Assembly (NCBI GenBank): GCA_040269895.1
Contig: CP158568.1
Location: forward strand, 3,628,716 to 3,692,715
Direction: 5' to 3'
Length of the DNA: 64,000 nt
Origin: Ancalomicrobiaceae bacterium S20
GTDB lineage: Bacteria; Pseudomonadota; Alphaproteobacteria; Rhizobiales; Ancalomicrobiaceae
The notes under the pieces were generated by a model. The model did no database searches. It had not been told where the DNA came from and saw only the letters and a program-made list of their open reading frames with translations. Made by a program: the position numbers and the translations under genes. Numbering within the stretch: position 1 is the stretch's first letter; the number at the start of each line of letters is the position of its first letter. Positions 39,060 through 48,570 of the stretch are shown here, piece after piece.

Positions 39060-40199
39060 TCAGGGGGCGTTGCGGACCGGCGGCAGCGTGGTCGGCTGCG
39101 GCGTGACCTTCACGCCCGGCCGGATGCGCACGATGCCATTGACGACGATCTGCTCTGAACCGTCGATGCCGGAGCGGATAAGCCGGTAGCCGTCGATCTT
39201 CGGTCCCGGCACGACCGGCTTCGGCGTGACCGAGCCGTCGTCGGCGACCTGATAGACGATCCGGCGGGTCTGGTCGCTGGCGATCGCCTCGTCGGGAACC
39301 AAAACGCCCGGATGCATCTTGCTCGCCGGCACCTTGATGCGGCCGAACAGGCCCGGGGTCAGGAAACCGTCGGGGTTCGGCACCTTGGCGCGGACGCGCA
39401 GGGTGCCGGTCAGCGCATCGACGCGGTTGTCGGCGAAGTCGATGGTCGCCTTGCGCGCGGGTTCGGCCTCGTCGGAGGTGCCGACGAAGGCATTGTCGCC
39501 CACGATGCTGCCGCTCGCGCCGTGCATGTTGCGCGTGTAGGCGAGGAAATTCTGCTCGTCGACATCGAAGTAGAAGTCGATCGGGTCGATCGTCACGATG
39601 GTGGTGAGCAGCGTGTCGTTGGCGGCGACGATGTTGCCCTCGGCGACCAGACGCCGCGAGATGCGGCCGTCCATCGGCGCGCGCACCTCGGTGAACTCGA
39701 GGTTCAGCTTGGCATTGACCAGCGCGGCGCGATTGCCGGCGAGCTGCGCCTGGGCCTGCAGGTAGGCCTGCCGGCGCTGATCGGCGGTCTGATCGGTGAT
39801 GTTGCCGGACTTCTGCAGCTGCATCGCCCGGTCGAGATCGTTCTTGGCGAACTCGACCGCGGTCTCCGACACCTTGACCGCCGCCTCGGACTGATCGGCG
39901 GAGGCGCGATAGGGGCGCGGGTCGATGGTGAACAGCAGGTCGCCCTTCTTCACCAGGCTACCGTCGACGAAATGCACCTTCTCAAGATAGCCGCCGACGC
40001 GTGCGCGGACGTCGACCGAGGCGGTGGCGTCGAAGCGGCCGGTGAAATAGGCCCACTCCTGCACGTCCTTGACGATGGGCTTGGCGACGGTCACCGGCGG
40101 ACCGCCCGCCGGCGCCCCTTGGGCGAAAGCCGCCGGCACGGCCGCCGCGATCCCGATCGCGGCAATGGCGACCGTCGCGGTGAAGCGTCGGAAAATCAT
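39060..40199 (-). CDS. RND efflux periplasmic adaptor subunit (AcrA-type)
   Basis: A 379-residue membrane fusion protein. Signal peptide ending AAFAQ, then the lipoyl domain (YLEKVHFVDGSLVKKGDLLF and EFTEVRAPMDGRISR), a coiled-coil hairpin between the two halves, and a beta-barrel (FLTPGLFGRIKVP). No lipobox is seen, so it is periplasmic and possibly unlipidated. It precedes the pump gene on the same strand with a 146-base gap, forming a two-gene efflux operon. Unlike the first RND operon no regulator gene is adjacent. Confidence 0.93.
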   Translation of the reverse strand: MIFRRFTATVAIAAIGIAAAVPAAFAQGAPAGGPPVTVAKPIVKDVQEWAYFTGRFDATASVDVRARVGGYLEKVHFVDGSLVKKGDLLFTIDPRPYRASADQSEAAVKVSETAVEFAKNDLDRAMQLQKSGNITDQTADQRRQAYLQAQAQLAGNRAALVNAKLNLEFTEVRAPMDGRISRRLVAEGNIVAANDTLLTTIVTIDPIDFYFDVDEQNFLAYTRNMHGASGSIVGDNAFVGTSDEAEPARKATIDFADNRVDALTGTLRVRAKVPNPDGFLTPGLFGRIKVPASKMHPGVLVPDEAIASDQTRRIVYQVADDGSVTPKPVVPGPKIDGYRLIRSGIDGSEQIVVNGIVRIRPGVKVTPQPTTLPPVRNAP

Positions 40200-40512
40200 G
40201 GAGACCTCGGGGACGGAAAAGCGCCGACACTTGCCGGCACGGAAGCTTGCATCAGGCTTTCAGTCTAATGCGATGCGCCCGACTTAACACGTGTTTTCCC
40301 GAGTGCGAGTATCGATTGGCGCGGCACTGTCGCGCTTCAGCCGCATGTCGAGGGCGCTTGGCGCCGGCGAAGCCGGACACCAGTGCCGCGCGATGGGCCA
40401 ATAGGATTTTCCGATCAGCTGCCGATCGCCCCCCAACCCGCGATCAGGGGCAGGTCGTTTCGACAGCCGAAGGGGCGCCGGCATGCGCGAACCCCTTCAT
40501 CGTGCGATCGTC
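40200..40512. other. Promoter region upstream of the AcrA-type gene
   Basis: No gene is seen. The notable element is the palindrome AACACGTGTT at 40286-40295, 87 bases before the adaptor start, in a small AT-richer patch (ACTTAACACGTGTTTTCC). It is a candidate operator for an unlinked regulator of the efflux operon. Otherwise featureless. Confidence 0.4.
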
Positions 40513-40686
40513 TCAGCCCGGGCGGTCCGAGGTCCGGAGCGGCGCATCCGATGCCACGCCGGCCCGCAGCCGGTTGAATTCCTGCGTCACGGTCGACCAG
40601 GCCGCCTTGGTGTTGGCGCCATCGTACTCGATCGCGTCATAGGCGATCAGACCGGCGAGGACGAGAAAGACAAAGGAAAATCGCAT
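40513..40686 (-). CDS. Small single-pass membrane protein downstream of nepR
   Basis: A 57-residue protein: one N-terminal hydrophobic helix (MRFSFVFLVLAGLIAYDAIE), then a hydrophilic tail (AAWSTVTQEFNRLRAG). Three ATGs in a row occur at 40692, 40689 and 40686; GGAG abuts the first, so the third, with a 6-base spacer, is the likely start. It follows nepR by 41 bases on the same strand and probably shares its EcfG promoter. I recognise no family. It occupies the position where some alphaproteobacteria carry the ecfG/sigT gene. Confidence 0.65.
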   Translation of the reverse strand: MRFSFVFLVLAGLIAYDAIEYDGANTKAAWSTVTQEFNRLRAGVASDAPLRTSDRPG

Positions 40687-40727
40687 CATCATCTCCTTCT
40701 GATCAGCGCCGGGAGCGCGCCCGCGGG

Positions 40728-41021
40728 TCACGCGCGATTTTCACCGCCCGCTTTCAGCGCCGCCGGCGGCGGCATGTCGGCAGGCTCCGGCTCCTCGATC
40801 CGGTCCAGCGCGTCCAGCAGGGACTTCATCCGGTCGGTGAGCCCGTCCTGGAGCACGACCTCGTAGGACGAGCGCAGGCGTCGACCGATCTGGACCTGCA
40901 CCTTGCCGTCGACCGGCGGCGCCTTGGGGGCGTTGGCCGGCCTCGCCTGGGGCGTGTCACTCGGGCGGGCCTTCAGCCCGTCGGACGACGGGACCTTGGG
41001 GTTTCGATCACGATGGCTCAT
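40728..41021 (-). CDS. nepR: NepR-type anti-sigma factor of the general stress response
   Basis: NepR sequesters the EcfG sigma factor; phosphorylated PhyR pulls it off. The 97-residue protein has a disordered, Pro/Lys-rich N-terminus and the conserved NepR core: IGRRLRSSYEVVLQDGLTDR followed by MKSLLDALDRIEEPE, matching the helix-loop-helix that binds either sigma or the PhyR sigma-like domain. The ATG at 41021 has only a weak ribosome binding site; a GTG at 41057 is in frame. It is divergent from phyR, and each gene has its own EcfG promoter in the shared 273-base gap, giving positive feedback. Confidence 0.87.
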   Translation of the reverse strand: MSHRDRNPKVPSSDGLKARPSDTPQARPANAPKAPPVDGKVQVQIGRRLRSSYEVVLQDGLTDRMKSLLDALDRIEEPEPADMPPPAALKAGGENRA

Positions 41022-41154
41022 AGCGGTCACGACTCTGGAACTCGGGTACTCGATCACGACGCGGGAACACCATGGTCGTTCTCGGGCTTGAAGGGCGACG
41101 CCGACCGCGGCTCAGCGGATCGACGAGGCCGATGAATGCCTGTTCGGGTGTCCC

Positions 41155-41180
41155 AACGTGCGGCGCCGTTCCGATGTTCC
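41155..41180 (-). promoter_or_regulatory. EcfG-type promoter of nepR
   Basis: On the minus strand GGAAC (41180-41176), 17 bases, CGTT (41158-41155), an exact match. The nepR ATG is 134 bases downstream, a long leader. Confidence 0.78.
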
Positions 41181-41217
41181 GGGCCAGGGTTCCTTTCGGT
41201 GAATCGATCCGCCGCGC

Positions 41218-41242
41218 GGAACAAGTGCCCGGTGCGTGCGTT
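41218..41242 (+). promoter_or_regulatory. EcfG-type promoter of phyR
   Basis: GGAAC (41218-41222), 16 bases, CGTT (41239-41242), an exact match, 52 bases before the phyR ATG. Confidence 0.88.
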
Positions 41243-41294
41243 AAGCCTCTTAGGACGTTGCGTCCGGTATCGAGTTTCCATGGAGAGAGGGAAC

Positions 41295-42095
41295 ATGTCG
41301 CTCGCCCACGCGATCGCGCCCCACCTGCCCTACCTGCGCCGTTACGCCCGCGCTCTGACCGGAACCCAGGGCGTCGGAGACAAATATGTCGCCGCCGCGC
41401 TCGAAGCGATCGTGGCGGACCCCGGCGTCTACGATGCGTCGCTGTCCGCGCGCGTCGCGATCTACAAGGTGTTCTCCCGGATCTGGAACTCGCTGCCGCT
41501 CAACGGCCGCGCCGAGCCGCGCGACATCTTCGATCCGGCGGATCGGCGGATCGAAGCGATCACGCCGCTGCCGCGGCAAGCGTTCCTGCTCACCGCCGTC
41601 GAGGGTTTCGATCTCGACGACGCGGCCGAGATCCTGAACGTCGGCCGGAGCGACGTCGGCGACCTCGTCGACGAAGCAGGCCGGCAGATCAGCGAGCAGG
41701 TCGTGACCGACGTGCTCGTGATCGAGGACGAGCCGTTCATCGCGATGGATATCGAGTCGCTCGTCGAGAGCCTCGGCCATCGCGTGATCGGCAACGCGCG
41801 AACCCATCGCGAGGCCGTCGCCATGGTGAAAGCGCGCAAGCCGGGGCTGGTGCTCGCCGACATTCAACTGGCCGACGGCTCGTCGGGCCTCGACGCGGTC
41901 AACGACATCCTGCGCGAGATGAGCGTGCCGGTGATCTTCATCACCGCCTATCCCGAGCGGCTTCTGACCGGCGAACGGCCCGAACCGACCTTCCTGGTGA
42001 CGAAGCCGTTCCGGGACGACGCGGTCAAGGCCGTGATCAGTCAGGCGCTGTTCTTCGACAGCGCGGCCGAGACGCCGATCCGGGCGGCGGGCTGA
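41295..42095 (+). CDS. phyR: PhyR-type response regulator, anti-anti-sigma factor
   Basis: A 266-residue protein with the diagnostic PhyR layout: an N-terminal EcfG-sigma-like domain (AIAPHLPYLRRYARALTG, then LPRQAFLLTAVEGFDLDDAA) and a C-terminal receiver domain (DVLVIEDEPFIAMDIE, phosphoacceptor about Asp189 in LADIQLADG, and the conserved Lys in TKPF). On phosphorylation the sigma-like domain binds NepR and frees EcfG. GGAGAGAGGG precedes the ATG at 41295; upstream in-frame ATGs are rejected because they precede or overlap the promoter. An exact EcfG box lies just upstream. The HWE kinase gene follows. Confidence 0.95.
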   Translation: MSLAHAIAPHLPYLRRYARALTGTQGVGDKYVAAALEAIVADPGVYDASLSARVAIYKVFSRIWNSLPLNGRAEPRDIFDPADRRIEAITPLPRQAFLLTAVEGFDLDDAAEILNVGRSDVGDLVDEAGRQISEQVVTDVLVIEDEPFIAMDIESLVESLGHRVIGNARTHREAVAMVKARKPGLVLADIQLADGSSGLDAVNDILREMSVPVIFITAYPERLLTGERPEPTFLVTKPFRDDAVKAVISQALFFDSAAETPIRAAG

Positions 42096-42246
42096 CGGTC
42101 GGCCGGATCTTGACGGGCGCGTTTTGTCCCGGTCGGGGAGTGGCGGTAGAGCCGTCCGCATTCCGACGCTCTGAACAAGCGGCGCGCGAGCTTTCGCGCG
42201 CCAAAGCCCCGTGTGGGTGACGAGTCGGGAGAGGGAACGATCCACG

Positions 42247-43797
42247 ATGCGCCAACCGCACTCTCAGGGTCGGCATGTTCTGGACGACGCCGCGTGGTCG
42301 GCGGCGGCCGGCTTGTCGAAGCCGGAGCATGATCCGGCGGGCCGGGTGCCGCGTGGCGCCGAACGCCGCGCGTCCGAGCCCCGTCCCACCGAATCCCGGG
42401 CGCCCGAATCCCGCACCCCCGAACATTGGCAGGACATGGTCGAGACGCTGCGGCGCTTCGAGCTCGCGCTCGGCGTCTCCGGCATCGGCGTCGCCGTGCA
42501 GGATCTCGATCTCTTCTACCGGCAGGCGTTCAATCCCGCGAGCCCGATCGGACCCGATCCGATCGGGCGCAGCGATGAAAGCCTCTATCCCGCCGCCGTG
42601 GCCGATCATCTCACCGCCTTGAAACGTTCGGTGCTCGCGACCGGCGACGTTGCAGATACCGAGATCGTGCTGCCCGGCCCCTCCGGCCGGCGTTGGGTCC
42701 GGCTGCATCTGGCGCCCGAGATCGCGCCGGACGGGGCGATCACCGGCCTGATCTCGGTCGGGGTCGACGTCACCGACGAGCATCGGCGCACCGAGGAGAT
42801 GGCGACGCTGACGCGGCTGCTGCTGGAAGCGAACGCGCGTATCGACGTCGCCTTGCGCGACTCCAGCATCTCGCTGTTCCGCCAGAACACCGATCTCGCC
42901 TACACCTGGGCCTACAATCCGCCGGTCGGGCTCGCCGATCAGGATCTGGTCGGCCTCACCGATGCCGATGTGCTGCCGGAAGTCGCGGCTCGGCTGCTGA
43001 CCGCCGCCAAGCAGCGTGTGGTCGAAACCGGCCGTCCCGAGAAGCTCGAAGTGTCGCTGAAGGCGCCCGAGACGACACTCTGGTTCGACGTGCGCGTCGA
43101 GCCGCTGGTCGACGAGGGCGGGCTCGTCGGCGTGACGACCGTCATGGTCGATATCACGCATCAGAAAGAGATCCAGCAGCAGCTTCGGATGGTGATGCGC
43201 GAGCTGACGCATCGGTCGAAGAACCTGCTTGCGGTCGTCCAGGGCATCGCGCGCCAGACCGCACAGACCGTCGACAGCCTGCCGGCCTTCATCGACCGGT
43301 TCGGCGCCCGGCTCTACGCGGTCGGGCGGGCCCATGACGTGCTGGTCGACGAGAGCTGGCGCGGCGGCTCGATCCAGGAGCTGGTGACGAGCCAGCTCGG
43401 TCACATCGTCTCGACCGACAGCGGCGAGCGCATGACCGTCTCGGGCCCGCGGGCCATGCTCCGGCCCGAGGCGGCGCAGAACGTCGCGCTCGCGCTGCAC
43501 GAACTCGCCACCAACGCGGCCAAATACGGCGCGCTGTCCAACGAGACCGGCAGCGTCTCGGTGCGCTGGGGGGTAGTCGACGCCGAGAGCGGGCCGCCAC
43601 TGTTCGAGATCGTCTGGGAAGAGCGCGGCGGACCGGCCGTGCGCGAGCCGCAACGGCGCGGCTTCGGCCGGCTCATGATCGAGAAGCTGGTGCCGCGGGC
43701 GATCGAGGGCACCTCGGATCTCGGCTTCGACCCGGACGGGCTCACCTGGGTGCTGCGGTTTCCGACCACCTATCTCGCCGAGGGCTGGTCCGGATGA
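42247..43797 (+). CDS. HWE-family PAS sensor histidine kinase, probable PhyR kinase
   Basis: A 516-residue soluble kinase without membrane segments. A Pro/Arg-rich N-terminus is followed by two PAS domains (about residues 60-180 and 195-310) and an HWE/HisKA_2 kinase domain: phosphoacceptor His322 in MRELTHRSKNLLAVVQGIAR and the family W-x-E in EIVWEERGGP. HWE/HisKA_2 kinases are the known activators of PhyR, and this gene lies 151 bases downstream of phyR on the same strand, so it is the likely local PhyR kinase. The signal sensed by the PAS domains is unknown. I chose ATG 42247; 42211 is possible. Confidence 0.88.
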   Translation: MRQPHSQGRHVLDDAAWSAAAGLSKPEHDPAGRVPRGAERRASEPRPTESRAPESRTPEHWQDMVETLRRFELALGVSGIGVAVQDLDLFYRQAFNPASPIGPDPIGRSDESLYPAAVADHLTALKRSVLATGDVADTEIVLPGPSGRRWVRLHLAPEIAPDGAITGLISVGVDVTDEHRRTEEMATLTRLLLEANARIDVALRDSSISLFRQNTDLAYTWAYNPPVGLADQDLVGLTDADVLPEVAARLLTAAKQRVVETGRPEKLEVSLKAPETTLWFDVRVEPLVDEGGLVGVTTVMVDITHQKEIQQQLRMVMRELTHRSKNLLAVVQGIARQTAQTVDSLPAFIDRFGARLYAVGRAHDVLVDESWRGGSIQELVTSQLGHIVSTDSGERMTVSGPRAMLRPEAAQNVALALHELATNAAKYGALSNETGSVSVRWGVVDAESGPPLFEIVWEERGGPAVREPQRRGFGRLMIEKLVPRAIEGTSDLGFDPDGLTWVLRFPTTYLAEGWSG

Positions 43798-43824
43798 CGT
43801 CGGCCTCCGGTCGCGCGGCTCCGG

Positions 43825-45909
43825 TCAGGCCGCGCGCACCCGGGCGAGGAAGTCGGCGACCTGCGCGGACAAGGCCGAGGCCTGTCTCGACAAGTGCGAG
43901 GCCGAGGCGAGCACGTCGGCGGAGGCCTTGCTGGCGTGTGCCGCCGCCTCGGTGACGCCGGCGATGTTCCCGGACACGTCCGACGTCCCCTGCGCCGCTT
44001 CAGAAACGTTACGGGCAATCTCGGCGGTGGCCTGCCCCTGGCCGTCGACCGCCGCAGCAACATCGCCGGCGATGTCGTTCATGCGCTGGATCGTTTCGCC
44101 GATGCCGGTGATCGCCTCCGCGGCTCCGAGGGACGCGCTCTGCATCGCCTGGATCTGAGCGCCGATATCGCCGGTCGCCTTGGTGGTCTGGTCGGCCAGC
44201 TGCTTCACTTCCGCCGCGACCACCGCGAAGCCCTTGCCGGCAGCCCCCGCACGCGCCGCCTCGATCGTGGCGTTGAGCGCCAGCAGATTGGTCTTGGAGG
44301 CGATGTCCTCGATCAGCGTCACGATCGAGCCGACACGGTCGGCCGCCTGGCCGAGGCCGGCGACGCGGCTGTTGGTCTCGTCGATCTCCCGGACCGCCGC
44401 GCGGGCGATCGTGGACGACACTTCGACGCGCCGCGCGATCTCGGTCACGGACGAGGCCAGTTCCTCGGTGGCGCCGGCGACCGAGGCGACATTCGCCGAA
44501 GCCTGTTCTGAGGCGGCGGCCACCGCCATGGACTGCTGCGACGTCCGCTCGGCGGTGCTCGACAGGACCTGCGCGGCGGTCTGCAGTTGGTGGGCCGCGT
44601 CGGAGACGACCGCTACGGTCTGACCGACCGCGTGATCGAACTGATCGGCAAGCGCCAGCATCTCGCGGCGACGCGCCGCGGCCGCGTCGCGCTCCTGGTC
44701 GGCGCGAGCGCCACGCAGGCGCTCGGCTTCTTCCATGTTGGCGCGGAACAGCGCCATGGTCTGGCCGAGCGCGCCGATCTCGTCGGAGCGCTCCGTGTAG
44801 GGCGCCTCGATGTCGAGCCGTCCGATGGCCAGTTGCTCCATCCGCTCGCGCAGCACGGCGAGCGGCGTGATCACACGGCGTCCCACCACGAACAGCATGG
44901 CGCCGGCAAACAGGATCCCGAGCGCTAGCAATCCCGACTGCACGAAAAAGTCGCGCCGCGCCGCACTGGCCTCGGTCGCCGCATGGAACTCGGCCTGGGC
45001 GAGCGCCTCGGTCGCGACCTTGGCGATCGAGCCGAGTGCGGCGAGATAGGCCTCGCCCCATTGCGCGGTATCGAGCGGCGGCTTCTCGCTGGCACTGAGC
45101 GCCTGGAACTGCCGCAGCTGCTTGTCCTGGAAGTCCTTGCCGCTGTAGTGCCGATCGAGATCGGCGAGTGCCGCCTCGAGCCCGGTCGAGATCGGCAGGC
45201 CGCGCAGCACGCCGCGGACGTCCTTCAGCGCGGCGCGGGCAGCGCCGAGGCTCAGATAGAACTTCGAGGCCGCATCGGCGGGCAACTTCACGCCGGACGT
45301 CGCATTCGAGATGAGCAGGGTAGCGTCACCGGCATTGTTGCGGGCGTCGAGCGCGGCGTCCTTCACCGCCAGCAGCGTATCGACCACCGGATCGCGCAGC
45401 TTGATCCGCAGTCCGAGGGACTCGGAGAGTTTGGTGAGACTCTCGATCTGGCTCGTCATCTCGGCCTGCCAACGGGCGGCCAGGTCGATGCGCGCCTGGG
45501 TCTTCGCTCCGGCCATCGCGGTGTTCGTCTCGGCCTGCAAGGCCAGGAGCCGGGTGTGATTGGCCTCGAGCTCGGCGACGAGAGTGTCGCGCTCAGGGAT
45601 CGAGGCCGCCTTCAGCGCCACAATCGCACCAACGTATCCGGCATTTCCGGCGGTGCGCAGTCGCTCGGTCAGCGGCGTGATGCCGGTCTTGTCCGACATC
45701 AGTTCGCGGTAGGTGTTGCCGCGGTCGAGACGAACGTTCTGGAACGCATTGAACAATTGCGTGGAGACCGTCGTGATCTCCATGGTTTCGCGGGCCATCA
45801 CCAGCCGCGACCACGAGCTTTGCGCACCGCGACCGAGGTCGATGGCAAGAGCCAAGGCAAGCCCGATCAGCGCGAAGCGCAATACCGAGGCGACCGACAG
45901 CGATTTCAT
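43825..45909 (-). CDS. Methyl-accepting chemotaxis protein
   Basis: A 694-residue transmembrane chemoreceptor. N-terminal membrane helix, a long periplasmic helical sensor region (about 35-330), a second membrane helix ([20 protein letters not shown]), HAMP domain, and the cytoplasmic signalling tip with the highly conserved hairpin [18 protein letters not shown]. The ATG at 45909 has GGAG eight bases upstream. The sensor region has no recognised ligand domain. The ribosome binding site overlaps an RNA hairpin (45919-45939). Convergent with the HWE kinase gene, 27 bases apart. Confidence 0.94.
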   Translation of the reverse strand: MKSLSVASVLRFALIGLALALAIDLGRGAQSSWSRLVMARETMEITTVSTQLFNAFQNVRLDRGNTYRELMSDKTGITPLTERLRTAGNAGYVGAIVALKAASIPERDTLVAELEANHTRLLALQAETNTAMAGAKTQARIDLAARWQAEMTSQIESLTKLSESLGLRIKLRDPVVDTLLAVKDAALDARNNAGDATLLISNATSGVKLPADAASKFYLSLGAARAALKDVRGVLRGLPISTGLEAALADLDRHYSGKDFQDKQLRQFQALSASEKPPLDTAQWGEAYLAALGSIAKVATEALAQAEFHAATEASAARRDFFVQSGLLALGILFAGAMLFVVGRRVITPLAVLRERMEQLAIGRLDIEAPYTERSDEIGALGQTMALFRANMEEAERLRGARADQERDAAAARRREMLALADQFDHAVGQTVAVVSDAAHQLQTAAQVLSSTAERTSQQSMAVAAASEQASANVASVAGATEELASSVTEIARRVEVSSTIARAAVREIDETNSRVAGLGQAADRVGSIVTLIEDIASKTNLLALNATIEAARAGAAGKGFAVVAAEVKQLADQTTKATGDIGAQIQAMQSASLGAAEAITGIGETIQRMNDIAGDVAAAVDGQGQATAEIARNVSEAAQGTSDVSGNIAGVTEAAAHASKASADVLASASHLSRQASALSAQVADFLARVRAA

Positions 45910-45918
45910 CACGGAACT

Positions 45919-45939
45919 CCAGCGCTCATCCAGCGCTGG
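45919..45939 (-). repeat. Inverted repeat overlapping the chemoreceptor ribosome binding site
   Basis: An 8-bp perfect stem (CCAGCGCT with AGCGCTGG, loop of five bases). Its 3' arm contains the first GG of the GGAG ribosome binding site of the chemoreceptor gene. It could be an attenuating leader or the terminator region of the antiporter gene upstream. Confidence 0.45.
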
Positions 45940-46002
45940 AATATCGCAGTATCCGGTTACTGAAATGCTTCATTTCTGCCGCACCGCGGTGTACGCGGCC
46001 GG

Positions 46003-47451
46003 CTACGGCCGGAAGAACACCGCGGTGACCAGCACGAAGGTCGGGATCAGGACCGCCCCCGACCAGACCATGTAGCCGAAGAAGCTCGGCATGTGCACGC
46101 CGCGCTCCTCGGCGATCGCCTTGACCATGAAGTTCGGCGCATTGCCGATATAGGTGTTGGCGCCCATGAACACGGCGCCGCAGGAGATCGCCAGCAGCGT
46201 GCTGGCGAGCGGGCCCATCAGCTCGACCGGATCGCCGCCGGCGAGGTTGAAGAACACCAGATAGGTCGGCGCATTGTCGAGGAACGACGACAGGATGCCG
46301 GTCAGCCAGAAATACATGGCGTTGTTCGGCGTGCCGTCGGCGTGCGAGACCAACGCGACGAGGCCGCCGAACGGGCCGTCTCGGCCGGCCTTCAGCATCG
46401 CGATCACCGGGATGATGGTCACGAAGATACCGGCGAACAGTTTGGCGACCTCGACGATCGGGCCCCAGGTGAAGCCGTTGGCGGCGCGGGTGTCGCGCGG
46501 GGTCAGGACCAGCGACAGGCCGGCCGCGACGATCAGGATCACATCGCGGAGCAGATCCTGGAGCTGGAGCGGCGTGCCGTAGACGACATATTCGATGCCC
46601 GGCTTCCACGAGCCGGACATCAGCACCGCGGCGACCACGACGGCGAGCAACAGGATGTTGATCTTGCCTTCCAGACGGATGCGGCGGCTGTCCGGGGTCG
46701 GGTCGTAGAAGCCGCGGAAGCGATGGTCCATCGCGTAGTAGCGGCGATCGAGCACGTGAAACACGGCGAGCAGGATCACGGCGACAAAGATCGTCTCCGC
46801 GAGCATGTGGACCGTGGTCCAGAAGAAACCGACGCCCTTCAGATAACCGAGGAACAGCGGCGGATCGCCGAGCGGGGTCAGCGAGCCGCCCACGTTCGAG
46901 ACCAGGAAGATGAAGAACACCACGACATGGACGTTGTGGATGCGCTCGTCGTTGGCGCGGATCAGCGGGCGGATCAGCACCATCGAGGCGCCGGTGGTGC
47001 CGATCACGCTGGCGAGCAGGGTGCCGCCGCCGAGGATCGCGAGATTGGTCTTCGGCGAGCCGTGCAGGTTGCCCTTGATCAGGATGCCGCCGGCGATCGT
47101 GAACAGTGAGCCGAGCAGAGCGACGAAGGGGATGTATTCGAGCAGCGCCGTGTGCGCGAGCGCATGGGCGGCCGGGGTGCCGCCCTGGACCACGGCAAAG
47201 GGGACGGCGAAGGCGAGCGCCCAGCCGAGCGCCACCTTGCCGTAATGGTGATGCCAGAAATGCGGCGCGATGAGCGGCATCAGCGCGATCGAAAGGAGAA
47301 TGCCGACGAAAGGCAGCGCCCAGACGACGCCGAGCGACCGGCCGGCGATCTCGGCATCGCCAGCCGCCGCGGCCGGCGTGACGGCCACGAAGACCACCAG
47401 CGCGGCAACCCCGGCGCGCCCGATCGCGGCCTGGTCGATACGATGGAACAT
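46003..47451 (-). CDS. NhaD-type sodium:proton antiporter (ion transporter superfamily)
   Basis: A 482-residue inner-membrane protein with an N-terminal signal-like helix (VAALVVFVAVTPAAAA) and about twelve further membrane helices. Characteristic segments are MPLIAPHFWHHHYGKVALGW, VFFIFLVSNVGGSLTPLGDPPLFLG and FLDNAPTYLVFFNLAGGDP, typical of the NhaD/CitMHS/ArsB superfamily. Annotated homologues are sodium:proton antiporters; the precise ion is not proved by sequence. GAGAGAG precedes the ATG at 47451; the much longer open frame to 50046 is antisense read-through across other genes. Confidence 0.88.
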   Translation of the reverse strand: MFHRIDQAAIGRAGVAALVVFVAVTPAAAAGDAEIAGRSLGVVWALPFVGILLSIALMPLIAPHFWHHHYGKVALGWALAFAVPFAVVQGGTPAAHALAHTALLEYIPFVALLGSLFTIAGGILIKGNLHGSPKTNLAILGGGTLLASVIGTTGASMVLIRPLIRANDERIHNVHVVVFFIFLVSNVGGSLTPLGDPPLFLGYLKGVGFFWTTVHMLAETIFVAVILLAVFHVLDRRYYAMDHRFRGFYDPTPDSRRIRLEGKINILLLAVVVAAVLMSGSWKPGIEYVVYGTPLQLQDLLRDVILIVAAGLSLVLTPRDTRAANGFTWGPIVEVAKLFAGIFVTIIPVIAMLKAGRDGPFGGLVALVSHADGTPNNAMYFWLTGILSSFLDNAPTYLVFFNLAGGDPVELMGPLASTLLAISCGAVFMGANTYIGNAPNFMVKAIAEERGVHMPSFFGYMVWSGAVLIPTFVLVTAVFFRP

Positions 47452-47621
47452 GTGGCTCTCTCCCTCAGAGTCGGCGCCGGGCCTCGTCGGCTCTCGCGGC
47501 GCGCCTATACTGCCGGCCGCGCGCCGGTTGTCCAGTCGCACGAGGCGCTTGCACGAGATCGGGCGCGCCTCGGCGGGATCGGGAGGTGCTTTCGAGTCCG
47601 ACGGGCGGCTTCGCCGCCGCC

Positions 47622-48374
47622 TCAGATCGCGGCGGCAGCACGCGGGCGGCGCGCGATGTCGAGGAACACCGCCTCCATCGTATCGCGACCGTAACGCGCC
47701 TTGAGATCGGCCGGCGTGCCGCGATCCTCGACGCGACCGCGCGCGAGCACGACCACTTCGTCGCAGAGACGCTCGACCTCGGGCATGTTGTGGGAGGCGA
47801 GCAGAATGCTGGCGCCGCGGCGGGCGCGATAGTCCTCGAGCCGGCCACGCACCCAATCGGCGGTATCGGGATCGAGCGAGGCGGTCGGTTCGTCGAGCAG
47901 CAGCAGATCCGGCTCGTTGATCAGTGCCTTGGCGAGCGCGACGCGCGTCTTCTGGCCGGCCGAGAGCTGGCCGGCGCGGCGATCGAGAAAATCGCCGAGC
48001 GCGAAATCCGCCGCGAGCCGGGCGATGCGCGCCTTCAGGTCCGGCACGGCATAGAGCCGCCCGAACACGGTCAGGTTCTGCCGGACCGTCAGACGGTGGG
48101 GCATGTCGACATAGGGGCTCTCGAAGTTCATCCGTCCGAGCACGGCGTCGCGCTCGCGCGGGATCGGATGCCCGAGCACCGCGATCTCGCCGCCGTCGGG
48201 CTCGATCAGGCCCATGATCATGCCGATCGTGGTGGTCTTGCCGGCACCATTGCCGCCGAGCAACCCGACGGTCGCGCCGGCCGGAATGGTGAAGGAGATC
48301 CGGTCGACCGCGGTCACCGCGCCGAAGCGTTTGACGAGATCGCGGACGACGAGGGCGGGCGGCACGGTCGACAT
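47622..48374 (-). CDS. ABC transporter ATP-binding protein
   Basis: A 250-residue ABC-2 type ATPase: Walker A GGNGAGKTTT, signature LSAGQKTRVALAKAL, Walker B LLLLDEPTASLDPD, and the switch His in LLASHN. This subtype is typical of drug, polysaccharide or antibiotic-type exporters. No permease gene is adjacent; an ABC-2 permease lies about 10 kb away at 58467-59234 on the other strand and could be the partner. The ATG at 48374 lies next to the divergent actS gene. Confidence 0.92.
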   Translation of the reverse strand: MSTVPPALVVRDLVKRFGAVTAVDRISFTIPAGATVGLLGGNGAGKTTTIGMIMGLIEPDGGEIAVLGHPIPRERDAVLGRMNFESPYVDMPHRLTVRQNLTVFGRLYAVPDLKARIARLAADFALGDFLDRRAGQLSAGQKTRVALAKALINEPDLLLLDEPTASLDPDTADWVRGRLEDYRARRGASILLASHNMPEVERLCDEVVVLARGRVEDRGTPADLKARYGRDTMEAVFLDIARRPRAAAAI

Positions 48375-48570
48375 GGCGCATTTCCCGGCGATTGGGCCGC
48401 GACGCTTTGCCGTGGTGCGGTCGGCCTTCGGCGTTACGGAGGTTCCACGTTATATAGGGGCGTCGCGCAACGCGGGAGGCTCGCTCCGCGCGATGGAGAT
48501 CCGCAGAGCCGGGCACCGCCCCGGACCGGCCTCCGTCACGAGCCGTCGTTCGCCAAGGGGCCCCGCCACC

